NCBI GenBank assembly: GCA_938003985.1
Contig: CALKWZ010000036.1
Location: 1-14,092, forward strand
Length of the DNA: 14,092 bases
Direction of reading: 5' to 3'
Origin: an uncultured Verrucomicrobiota bacterium
GTDB taxonomy: Bacteria > Verrucomicrobiota > Kiritimatiellia > CAIQIC01 > Lenti-01
Part shown: positions 1 to 7,226 of the stretch, piece by piece
How positions within the stretch are numbered: the stretch's first letter is position 1
Layout of the letters: the number at the start of each line of letters is the position of its first letter
Program-made: the position numbers and the translations under genes
Notes under the pieces: generated by a model
What the model was told of the DNA's origin: nothing
Databases searched by the model: none
What the model saw: only the letters and a program-made list of their open reading frames with translations

Positions 1-316
1 CGCCCATGCAGTGGTTGAGCTTGTGGGCGCCGGTGTGGTTGAGGTCTTCGCGCTTCATGTAGATCTGCGCGGCGCCGAGCTTCTTGGAGAGGCGTTCGGC
101 GTGGTAGACGGGCGTGGGGCGGCCCTGGAAGTGCTTGCGGATGGAGCGGAGCTCGGCGATGAACTTGGCGGAGCGCGAGATGGTGTCGTAGGCGTCGCGG
201 ATCTCGTTCATGATGGCTTCGAGCGGGGGCGGGATGTAGGCGCCGCCGTACTTGCCGAACCGGCCGGCCGGATCGGGGTGCAGATTGAAGTAGTTGGAAT
301 AATCGGGCACGTTCAT
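1..316 (-). CDS. trpB: Tryptophan synthase beta chain, N-terminal part (cut by window edge)
   Basis: The first 105 residues of a PLP-dependent tryptophan synthase beta subunit, which joins indole (delivered by TrpA) to serine to make tryptophan in the cytoplasm. Visible are the N-terminal GKYGGAYIP segment (residues 21-29), GRPTPVYHAERLS (65-77) and the hallmark KREDLNHTGAHKLNH (88-102), in which K99 is the lysine that binds PLP. Family members are about 400 residues, so roughly three quarters lies beyond the left edge. The ATG at 316 is preceded by a good Shine-Dalgarno AGGAGA (321-326, read on the minus strand) at 4 nt. It has its own promoter and is separated from the upstream phosphodiesterase gene by a large inverted repeat, so it probably starts a transcript; trpA often follows trpB but cannot be seen. 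Identification is firm from the motif. Confidence 0.95.
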   Translation of the reverse strand, partial: MNVPDYSNYFNLHPDPAGRFGKYGGAYIPPPLEAIMNEIRDAYDTISRSAKFIAELRSIRKHFQGRPTPVYHAERLSKKLGAAQIYMKREDLNHTGAHKLNHCMG

Positions 317-354
317 GGCGTCTCCTGGTGGGGGTTGAGCGATGTTTCTTTGCG

Positions 355-383
355 TAGATACACGGGCGCGGGGGAAACGTCAA
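355..383 (-). promoter_or_regulatory. Candidate sigma70-type promoter of trpB
   Basis: On the minus strand, TTGACG (383-378) and TATCTA (360-355) are separated by 17 nt. The -35 box is near consensus and the -10 box is weaker. Transcription would start near 348, giving a leader of about 32 nt that contains the AGGAGA ribosome site. No attenuator-like leader peptide or terminator fits in this short leader. Confidence 0.5.
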
Positions 384-406
384 GCGCGGAGGGGGGAGAG
401 AGAAGA

Positions 407-501
407 GTTCAAGGTTCACGGTTCAAGGTTCACGGTTGAACAGCCGAAGGATGCGGATCCCGAACCGTTGAACCGTGAACCTTGAACCGTGAACCGTGAA
501 C
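407..501. repeat. Large inverted repeat made of 7-nt GGTTCAM units
   Basis: The left arm (407-441) and right arm (467-501) are reverse complements over 35 nt with two mismatches, around a 25-nt centre (442-466). Each arm is itself a tandem array of heptamers of the form GGTTCAA or GGTTCAC (CCTTGAA/CCGTGAA on the other arm). It fills the gap between the stop of the phosphodiesterase gene (511) and the trpB promoter. The strong hairpin could end transcription of the phosphodiesterase gene, though there is no T-run. It looks like a dispersed palindromic element rather than a CRISPR, because there are no spacers. Confidence 0.85.
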
Positions 502-510
502 CCCTTCCCC

Positions 511-1701
511 CTACGGCGTCACGACGAACAGCGGCACCTCGAGTTCGTCGGCGGAGAGGCCACCGTGGTTGCCGTACTTGGCGTGCCGGCGGGAGGAGAG
601 GGCGGCGGGATAGAGGAAGGCGTGGCCGGGGGCGGCGAAGAGCACATAGTCGCCGAGGCGGTTTTTCAGCGCGGGATGGGGCCGGCCGGGACCGAGGACG
701 CCGGAGCGCAGGACGTCGGCGTGGGAGACGCACGCGCAGGCGCCGAGGAGCGGCGCGGCGCGGGTCAGGCGCAGGAAGTCCTTCACGCGGGAGGGGCGGA
801 CGAAGCATTGCGCCATGCGGGAATCGCCGGAGGGCAGCGAGGTCAGCGTGTCGTAGAAGCCGGGGATTTCCGAGAGGTCGATGCGGGTATGGGTCTGCAT
901 GTGGCCGTGGTCGGCGGTGACGAGCAACAGGGTGTCGGTGCCGGCGAGGGCTTTTTGGGCGCGGGCGAGGAAGGCGTCGATCTCGGAGAGGTGCCGGGCC
1001 GGGACGCGGCCTTCGGGGCCGTGCACGTGGCAGTGGGAGTCGTAGTCGGGCCAGTAGGCGTAGGCATAGGCCCGGCCGGGCGAGCGGGCGAAGGCGCGCA
1101 GGTGGCGGAGCATGCCGTCGAGGTCCTCGAACGCGCGGCGCTCGGTCCACCAAGGCTGGGCCAAGGAGGTGCGGCTGGTGGGAATGTGGCCTTGCGAAAT
1201 GAGCACGCGGCGGCCGCGGATGGTGGCGAGCGGCGCGGGCAGGGCGAGATATTTTTCCAGATCGAAGTCGTCGGTGGCCAGCGGGGTGTCGGTGCGGGTG
1301 ACGAAGGGCAGGATGGTGCCGTCGAGGCCGAGGTCGTTCAGATGCAGATGCCAGCCGAGGATGGCATGCTCGGCGGGCGCGGAGCCGGTGGCGAGGGTGG
1401 TGACGACGGCGGCGGTGGTGGCGGGGCAGGCCGTGGTGATCTTCTGCCAGGGGTGCAGGGCCAGGAATTGGCGGCCTTTGCCGGCGAGGATGAACCGATG
1501 CAACTGCTTCGAGCCGAGGCCGTCGAGGAGCAACAGGACGACCTTCTTGTAGGGGCGCAGCGCGGCGGGGGGCAGGCCGGCCAGCGGGCGGTGGGGGGAG
1601 CGGCCGCCGCGGCCGCGGATGATGGAGGACATCAAATTGACGAGGTTCGAACCGTTGTAGTCGGGCCGGGGCAAGTCGCGGAAGCGGAGGGGTGTGGTCA
1701 T
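511..1701 (-). CDS. Alkaline-phosphatase-superfamily phosphodiesterase / nucleotide pyrophosphatase
   Basis: A 396-residue protein with the layout of type I phosphodiesterase/nucleotide pyrophosphatase enzymes, two-metal hydrolases of phosphate esters or diesters. The metal and catalytic residues can be followed in order: D60 in LLLLDGLG, the nucleophile threonine in CPATTAA (T95 or T96), D221 and H225 in WPDYDSHCH, D264 and H265 in VTADHGHM, and H379 in GNHGGLS. There is no signal peptide or membrane segment, so it is probably cytoplasmic; the substrate cannot be told from sequence. The frame stays open upstream to 1845, but that part reads as basic non-conserved sequence, and the ATG at 1701 gives a family-like start. 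No Shine-Dalgarno is seen, which fits a near-leaderless transcript. It is divergent from the GH13 amylase gene with a 164-bp gap. Confidence 0.85.
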   Translation of the reverse strand: MTTPLRFRDLPRPDYNGSNLVNLMSSIIRGRGGRSPHRPLAGLPPAALRPYKKVVLLLLDGLGSKQLHRFILAGKGRQFLALHPWQKITTACPATTAAVVTTLATGSAPAEHAILGWHLHLNDLGLDGTILPFVTRTDTPLATDDFDLEKYLALPAPLATIRGRRVLISQGHIPTSRTSLAQPWWTERRAFEDLDGMLRHLRAFARSPGRAYAYAYWPDYDSHCHVHGPEGRVPARHLSEIDAFLARAQKALAGTDTLLLVTADHGHMQTHTRIDLSEIPGFYDTLTSLPSGDSRMAQCFVRPSRVKDFLRLTRAAPLLGACACVSHADVLRSGVLGPGRPHPALKNRLGDYVLFAAPGHAFLYPAALSSRRHAKYGNHGGLSADELEVPLFVVTP

Positions 1702-1709
1702 GGCTCGGG

Positions 1710-1738
1710 ACGATACCGGAGCGGGCGGGAAATGGCAA
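1710..1738 (-). promoter_or_regulatory. Candidate promoter of the phosphodiesterase gene, nearly leaderless
   Basis: On the minus strand, TTGCCA (1738-1733) and TATCGT (1715-1710) are spaced 17 nt apart. The expected start near 1703 lies only about 2 nt before the ATG at 1701, so the mRNA would have almost no leader. This agrees with the lack of a ribosome-binding site. Confidence 0.4.
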
Positions 1739-1765
1739 ACCGGAGGGCGGAAAAGGCGCCAGGAA

Positions 1766-1773
1766 AAACGCTT
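1766..1773 (+). promoter_or_regulatory. Candidate LacI-type operator core upstream of the GH13 gene
   Basis: AAACGCTT has the AAnCGnTT form typical of LacI-family operator centres. Here the symmetry extends to AAA-n-CG-n-TTT (1765-1774). It lies about 10 nt upstream of the proposed -35 box of the amylase gene. The same 8-mer occurs upstream of the GH57 gene at 7141-7148. No regulator of that family is in the window, so this remains a guess. Confidence 0.25.
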
Positions 1774-1783
1774 TAAAAAAAGC

Positions 1784-1813
1784 TTGCAGGAAATTAACGT
1801 TCTGGTGTAGCGT
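1784..1813 (+). promoter_or_regulatory. Candidate promoter of the GH13 amylase gene
   Basis: TTGCAG (1784-1789) and TAGCGT (1808-1813) are separated by 18 nt. The boxes are weak (the -10 matches 3 of 6), but spacing and the TAG-type -10 resemble the GH57 promoter. Transcription would start near 1820 and leave a leader of about 45 nt carrying the ribosome site GAGGAGA (1854-1860). Confidence 0.35.
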
Positions 1814-1865
1814 TTCGACAGAGTGCGGGTGCCGGTCTCGCACAACAGCCCCCGAGGAGAGCGCG

Positions 1866-4800
1866 ATGAAGTCCATGTCCATGTTGCGGAGCACGTGTTT
1901 TGCAGGCGCCCTGACGGCGCTTTTTCTTTTGCCCACGTCGGTCCTGGCCGAGGAAGCCGGCATCGGCGACTGGGGCGTGAACGACGCGACCTACGGGCTG
2001 AAAACTCGCGAGAACGAGCCAGGCTTCAGCTACACGCCGAGTCCCGCCGACTGGCGCGACGTCAACATCTACCAGATCTTCACCGACCGCTTCGCCGACT
2101 CGGGCACGGACCAGCTCGGCGGCTACAAGCCGGCCTGGAAAACGGAAGGCAAGAATTTTCCGCAGAACCGCAACTTCCACCATGGCGGCGACTGGAAGGG
2201 GCTGAAGAACAACATTCCCTACCTGACCGGCATGGGCGTCAAGGCCGTCTGGATTTCCGGCGTGCAGCAGAACGACCAGGGCAAGGACGCCAACTACACG
2301 CCGTACCACCAGTACCACCCGGACAACTTCTTCAAGTGCGACCCGGCGATGGGCACCTTCGCGGAACTGAAGGAGCTGATCGACGCGCTGCACGCGGCCG
2401 GCATCTACGTCATCCTCGACGTGGCGCCCAACCACATGTCCGACAAGAACGGGCTGTGGGGCAACAACCAGCAGGACGACAAGCAGTATTTCGCCAACGG
2501 CAATTCCACCTTCGGCTGGTGGGACCAGAACAACAAGCATCCGGCGCCGTTCGACAACCTGAACTACTTCCACAACAACGGCACCATCAACTGCTGGGAC
2601 TGCTCGCCGGAAAACCTGCTGGGCCAGTTCAAGGGCACCGACGACATGAAGACCGAGGACGCCGCGGTGCAGAGCATCCTCTCCAAGGCCTTCAAGAACC
2701 TGATCGACGCCACGGACTGCGACGGTTTCCGCGTGGACGCCATCAAGCACATGGAATACAACTGGAACAAGCAGTGGGCCGACGACATGCGCAAGCACGC
2801 GGCCTACCGCGGCAAGAACGACTTCATCCTCTTCGGCGAGCTGTTTTCCTACAACAACGACGCGCTGGCCAGCTGGTGCAAGGACTCCGGCTATTCCTAC
2901 AACTCCGCCCTGTTCTTCCCCCTCAGCCAGAACATCAAGAGCGTGTTCGTGGACAACAACCACCCGAGCCAGCTGACCCAGCAGCTCAACAACAAGAGCC
3001 AGTACGGCGAAGGCGCCGACCGGCTCGTGGCGTTCATCGACAACCACGATCTGAACCGCATCGCGCTCATGAATGGCGGCGATACGGCCAACGACGTCTG
3101 GAAACTGCGGCCCGCGCTGAGCTTCCTCTACCTGGCCACGCCGGTGCCCTGCCTGTACTACGGCACCGAGCACGCCTTCGACCAGGGCGGCCACTACAAC
3201 GGCAGCAACAAGACGGAGGACAACCCCGACGACGGCGACTGGCAGCGCGAATGCATGTTCGACAAGGGCTTCCAGCCGGGCGCCGCGCAGGGCAACAAGC
3301 TGGCCGCGACCGATGCGCCGCTCTACCAGCACATCAAGGCCCTGAACGCCGCCCGCGCCACCTACAAGAGCCTCACGCGCGGTTCGTTCCAGGAGCGCTG
3401 GGCCGACGGCGCCTACGCCTTCAGCCGCGTCTACGACGCCGAAGAAGCGCTCGTCGCGATCAACCTCGGCGACGGCGCCAAATCCCTGGATCCCGCCGTG
3501 GGCAAGGCCAACGGCACGGAATTCGTCAACGCCCTCAATCCTTCCGACAAGCTCACGGTCAGCGGCGGCAAGCTGGCCATCAGCCTGAGCGGCAAGGAAA
3601 CGAAGGCCTACGTGGCCGGCCTGGCGGCGCCGACGCTGTGGGCGCGCGGCACGCACAGCTATCCGGTGGCGGGCGAAATCACGGCCGACACGCCGATCTA
3701 CGTCAACGCCGAAGCCGGCCCCGCGGGCTCCGTCACCAACGTCGTGCTGGGCTACAGCCTCGACAACGGCACCAACTGGCAGTCCTTGGCCATGACCGTC
3801 AACACCAACTGGAGCAGCCAGGGCGGGGCGTGGTACAACGCCACGCTCGGCACGCTGCCGGCCGGCACGGCGGTCAAGTATTTCGTCGCGGCCAACGGCG
3901 AGTCCGGCGCGGCCTACGACAACAACAACGGCCAGAACTATTCCTTCGCGGTCGCCCAAGGCGCGGCCAACGGCCCGTGGATCCGCGGCGCGAAGAACTA
4001 CCCCCTCGACGGCGCGGCGACGTTCGCGACCGAAATCTACGTGGACGCGGAAGCCGGTCCGACCGGCCGCGTTTCCGGCGTCTGGGTGGTGGCCAGCACG
4101 AACGGCGCGACCTGGACGACCAACGCGATGACCCTGAATCCGGCCTGGAGCTCCGTCGGCGGCGCCTGGTACAACGCGAACCTCGGCACCTTCGCCGAAG
4201 GCACCGTGGTGCGCTACTTCGTGCGGGCCACGGACGGGGAAGAGACGGTCGTCAGCGACAACGGCGGCCTGTACTTCCAGATCACGATCCGCGGCGCCGG
4301 CCTGGCCATCACCAATCCGCCGGGCAACGCCGCGGTGGCCAACGGCACGGCGAGCTATACCTTGCAGGGCACGGCCGCGGCCGTGACCAACGGCAACCTG
4401 CGCTGGACCAATGCGCTCACCGGCGCGTCCGGCCAGTTCGCGGCGGCGTCGCCGTGGACGCTGGCGGACGTCGCGCTCGGCGTGGGCGCCAACGTCATCA
4501 CCGTGTCCGGCGAGACCTCGGGCGGCGGCGCCGCCACGCAGTCGGACAAGGCCGACAACTACGTCGGCGGCTGGGCCGACGGCTCGAACCAGGGCAGCGG
4601 CTTCGGGCCGTGGACCTTCAGCCACGTGCAGGGCACCGGCTTCGCCGGCACCTTCGTGGGCGATCCGGCGGCGGCCGGAATCTCCGGCTTCGGCAGCACC
4701 AACGCGTTCGGCTTCTACGCCAATCCGCCGGCGTCGGGCGCCAACGCCGAAGTGCGGCGCAGCTTCAGCTCCGCGCTGGCCGCGGGCGCGGTCTTCAGCT

Positions 4801-7067
4801 TCAAGCTGGGCCTGAACTGGGACAGCGACGCCGCCGGTTCCTACCGCGGCTTCAGCCTGCTGGCCGGCGATACCGAACTGGTCTACATCAACATGGCCAA
4901 CAGCGCCGCGATCTCCATCAACGGCGGCCCGCTGTTCACCAACTACGGCGCCCAGGCCATGACCCTGCACTTCGAATACGTGTCGTCCGGCAGCGTCCGC
5001 GTGTGGGGCACGGGCCGCGACGGCGCGGAAACCTACGACCAGACGCTGAGCGTGCCGGCCGGCGCCCCGACCCGCTTCAAGTTCTACTTCAACGCCTCCA
5101 GCGTGCCGGCCGAGCCTGAAAACCAGCCCAAGCGCCAGATGTACGTCGACGACCTGACCCTGACCGGCGCGGGCAGCGGCGAAACGCTCAGCGCCATGGT
5201 CACGATCACCCGCGCCGACGTGCCCGACGACAGCAACGGCGACGGCGTGCCCGACGCGTGGCTCTCCGGCCACGGCTTCGATCCCAACACGCCCGCCGGC
5301 GACGTGACGTCCAACGGCTATACCTATCTGGAGTGCTACCTGATGGATCTGGATCCGAACGACCCGTCCGTGCCGCCCATCCAGATGCAGCCCGGCGCCA
5401 CCAACCGGTTCACGTTCGGCGCCCCGACCAACCGCCGCTACATGGTGCAGTTCACCAGCAACCTGTTCCTGCCGTTCCAGGACGTCGGCGAAGGCGTGGA
5501 CGTCGGCCAGGAAATCGAATTGGCCGGCGAACCGTCCGGGTTCTATCGCGTGCGCTTCTACGACGAAACCGGCGAAAACGAGACGGTGACCGTCAGCGCC
5601 ACCCCCGGCAGCACGACGTTCACCAACGCCGCCGGCCTCGAAGTCACGCTGAACGTTTCCGGCGTCAACGTCGTCACCTCGACCTACGCCGTCGCCGGCG
5701 GCGCGCCGGCCGCGTTCTCCAACGGCCAGAAGATCGTGATCGGCGCGGGCTGGACGAACAACCAGACCGGCCTGCTCACGCTCTACGGCGCGACTCGCCG
5801 CGGCGCGACCGCCAACCGGGCCTACGGATATACCTTCACCGACGCCGCCCAGCTCGAACTGACGAGCGTCGGCGGCACCCACCACTGGGTCAGCGACGAA
5901 AACCAGGTCTTCATCAATTCCGCCGGGCAGCCCGAAGGCTCGACGGTCAGCGCGCACATCATCTATTGCATCAACGGCCCCTGCGCCGGCGACTGGCCGC
6001 TGATCCCCATGGATCGGATTCCCGACTGGGAGAACGGCGACTGGTGGCACGAGGATCTGGGCATCCTGAACGACGGCGACGTCGTCCAGTTCGCCATCGT
6101 CATGGCCGACGCCTTCGGCAACGAGATCTGGGACAACAACGGCGGGTCGAACTACACCGTCACGATCGGCAACGTCGAGCCGCCGCCCCAGGGCGGCGAG
6201 AAGCCCTACTCGACGAATCCGAGCTTCGGCAAGCGCGAGACCATGGCCATCGACGGCAGTCCGTCCGGCTGGACCACCAACCACCTGATCGCGATCGACA
6301 TGGCCAACGACGATCCGCGCTCGCTGGGCTCGAACTGGACGATGCACGAGCCGCCGATCGACGCCACCCACCTGTGGGCGGCGTGGGACGACAACAACCT
6401 CTACCTGGCCTGGCAGTTCGTGGACGTCACCGACGTCATCGACCCGGCCAACGCCGGCGGCGCGGGCAGCGGCCGGATCGGCAGCAACGACGGCATCCTG
6501 CAGTGGCTGGTGCTCGACACGGCTTCCGGGGCGGGCGCGACCGCGGACGTCTGGGGCAAGAAGAACAGCTGGACCGGCGCGAACAAGCCCGACTACCAGA
6601 TCTATCTGGCCGGCAGCCTCTGGCAGGGCTACGTCTCGCGGGCCGTGGGCGGCGTTTTCGCCCTCGACGACGGCGGCGTGAACTACAAGACGATCGCCGC
6701 GGCGGGCATCGTGGCCGCCAAGGGCAACACCTTCGGCGCGGGCTCCCTCTGGGGCGTCGACGACTGCGACAACCGCAAGGACGCCGGCGCGCCCACGCGC
6801 GACTTCCTGACCCAGGGCCACAGCGCCAGCCGCGACAGCTTCTACGAGATGAGCATCCCGCTGAGCTATCTGGGCATCACGGCCGCGCAGCTCGACTCGG
6901 GCGCCGGCATCGGCGTCATGGTCGGCGCCGGCTCGACCTCCGCGATGGATTCCATCCCGCACGACGAAACCACCGTGGATCTGCCGGGCGTCGAAAGCTA
7001 CAACTCCTCCTTCGAGTGGGCGGACAGCGACAACTTCACCGCGCCGTTCGCGCGGATCGGGCACTGA
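1866..7067 (+). CDS. Secreted multi-modular GH13 alpha-amylase
   Basis: A 1733-residue exported enzyme that should cleave alpha-1,4 links in starch or glycogen. Signal peptide: residues 1-28, cut after VLA. The GH13 barrel (about 62-500) has all four classic regions: DVAPNH (D185, N189, H190), GFRVD (nucleophile D291), FGE (acid/base E325) and FIDNHD (H394, D395). A beta C-domain follows (about 505-585). Next come two related ~108-residue CBM25/53-like modules (588-698, 703-809), an Ig-like stretch (815-885), a jelly-roll-like segment (897-1100), a calcium-binding DSNGDGVPDAW segment (1122-1132) and an FYRV segment (1226-1229). After these are a chitobiase-C-like Ig domain (1240-1310), a third binding module ending WDNNGGSNY (about 1334-1435) and a CBM9/DOMON-like C-terminal domain (about 1448-1733). 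The start at 1866 has GAGGAGA 5 nt upstream. It is much longer than a typical amylase (450-700). It has no sorting motif such as LPXTG, so attachment to the cell is unknown. Confidence 0.93.
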   Translation: MKSMSMLRSTCFAGALTALFLLPTSVLAEEAGIGDWGVNDATYGLKTRENEPGFSYTPSPADWRDVNIYQIFTDRFADSGTDQLGGYKPAWKTEGKNFPQNRNFHHGGDWKGLKNNIPYLTGMGVKAVWISGVQQNDQGKDANYTPYHQYHPDNFFKCDPAMGTFAELKELIDALHAAGIYVILDVAPNHMSDKNGLWGNNQQDDKQYFANGNSTFGWWDQNNKHPAPFDNLNYFHNNGTINCWDCSPENLLGQFKGTDDMKTEDAAVQSILSKAFKNLIDATDCDGFRVDAIKHMEYNWNKQWADDMRKHAAYRGKNDFILFGELFSYNNDALASWCKDSGYSYNSALFFPLSQNIKSVFVDNNHPSQLTQQLNNKSQYGEGADRLVAFIDNHDLNRIALMNGGDTANDVWKLRPALSFLYLATPVPCLYYGTEHAFDQGGHYNGSNKTEDNPDDGDWQRECMFDKGFQPGAAQGNKLAATDAPLYQHIKALNAARATYKSLTRGSFQERWADGAYAFSRVYDAEEALVAINLGDGAKSLDPAVGKANGTEFVNALNPSDKLTVSGGKLAISLSGKETKAYVAGLAAPTLWARGTHSYPVAGEITADTPIYVNAEAGPAGSVTNVVLGYSLDNGTNWQSLAMTVNTNWSSQGGAWYNATLGTLPAGTAVKYFVAANGESGAAYDNNNGQNYSFAVAQGAANGPWIRGAKNYPLDGAATFATEIYVDAEAGPTGRVSGVWVVASTNGATWTTNAMTLNPAWSSVGGAWYNANLGTFAEGTVVRYFVRATDGEETVVSDNGGLYFQITIRGAGLAITNPPGNAAVANGTASYTLQGTAAAVTNGNLRWTNALTGASGQFAAASPWTLADVALGVGANVITVSGETSGGGAATQSDKADNYVGGWADGSNQGSGFGPWTFSHVQGTGFAGTFVGDPAAAGISGFGSTNAFGFYANPPASGANAEVRRSFSSALAAGAVFSFKLGLNWDSDAAGSYRGFSLLAGDTELVYINMANSAAISINGGPLFTNYGAQAMTLHFEYVSSGSVRVWGTGRDGAETYDQTLSVPAGAPTRFKFYFNASSVPAEPENQPKRQMYVDDLTLTGAGSGETLSAMVTITRADVPDDSNGDGVPDAWLSGHGFDPNTPAGDVTSNGYTYLECYLMDLDPNDPSVPPIQMQPGATNRFTFGAPTNRRYMVQFTSNLFLPFQDVGEGVDVGQEIELAGEPSGFYRVRFYDETGENETVTVSATPGSTTFTNAAGLEVTLNVSGVNVVTSTYAVAGGAPAAFSNGQKIVIGAGWTNNQTGLLTLYGATRRGATANRAYGYTFTDAAQLELTSVGGTHHWVSDENQVFINSAGQPEGSTVSAHIIYCINGPCAGDWPLIPMDRIPDWENGDWWHEDLGILNDGDVVQFAIVMADAFGNEIWDNNGGSNYTVTIGNVEPPPQGGEKPYSTNPSFGKRETMAIDGSPSGWTTNHLIAIDMANDDPRSLGSNWTMHEPPIDATHLWAAWDDNNLYLAWQFVDVTDVIDPANAGGAGSGRIGSNDGILQWLVLDTASGAGATADVWGKKNSWTGANKPDYQIYLAGSLWQGYVSRAVGGVFALDDGGVNYKTIAAAGIVAAKGNTFGAGSLWGVDDCDNRKDAGAPTRDFLTQGHSASRDSFYEMSIPLSYLGITAAQLDSGAGIGVMVGAGSTSAMDSIPHDETTVDLPGVESYNSSFEWADSDNFTAPFARIGH

Positions 7068-7091
7068 TCCCGCCGGCCATCGTCGGTCTTC

Positions 7092-7121
7092 AGGGCCGGC
7101 CCGCGCGGGCCGGCCCTTTTT
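7092..7121 (+). terminator. Intrinsic terminator after the GH13 gene
   Basis: A perfect GC-rich stem: AGGGCCGGCCCG (7092-7103) pairs with CGGGCCGGCCCT (7106-7117). It runs into a stretch of five T (7117-7121), 24 nt after the amylase stop codon. It should separate GH13 transcription from the GH57 gene, which has its own promoter downstream. Confidence 0.85.
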
Positions 7122-7140
7122 CGTCCCGTTCCGGCGCGTG

Positions 7141-7148
7141 AAACGCTT
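7141..7148 (+). promoter_or_regulatory. Candidate LacI-type operator core upstream of the GH57 gene
   Basis: The same AAACGCTT as at 1766-1773, here overlapping the first two bases of the -35 box (TTGACC, 7147-7152). That position would suit a repressor. The symmetry does not extend past AAnCGnTT, so the case is weaker than at the GH13 gene. Confidence 0.25.
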
Positions 7149-7176
7149 GACCTCCGGGGCGGGGCCGGAGTAGATT
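7147..7176 (+). promoter_or_regulatory. Candidate sigma70-type promoter of the GH57 gene
   Basis: TTGACC (7147-7152) and TAGATT (7171-7176) are separated by 18 nt. It lies just after the GH13 terminator. Transcription would begin near 7183, leaving a leader of about 44 nt with the ribosome site GGGAGA (7215-7220). Confidence 0.55.
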
Positions 7177-7226
7177 CTCCATCATTGGCGGCGGTCCGTG
7201 GCACAACTTCCAGCGGGAGATCGGCG

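Noticed and set aside
317..354. A trp leader peptide or attenuator before trpB
   Set aside because: The leader predicted from the promoter is only about 32 nt. It has no tryptophan-rich frame or terminator hairpin.
407..501. A possible CRISPR array
   Set aside because: The repeat units are only 7 nt with no unique spacers, and the two arms are inverted relative to each other.
1702..1845. An N-terminal extension of the phosphodiesterase to 1845
   Set aside because: The extra 48 residues are basic and irregular, cross the proposed promoter and intrude into the GH13 promoter region. The family-like sequence begins after the ATG at 1701.
1794..7064. A 1756-codon open frame on the minus strand opposite the GH13 gene
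   Set aside because: It is the antisense shadow of a GC-rich gene. It reads as low-complexity Val/Ala/Gly/Arg-rich sequence with no motif, while the plus strand holds all the GH13 catalytic regions.
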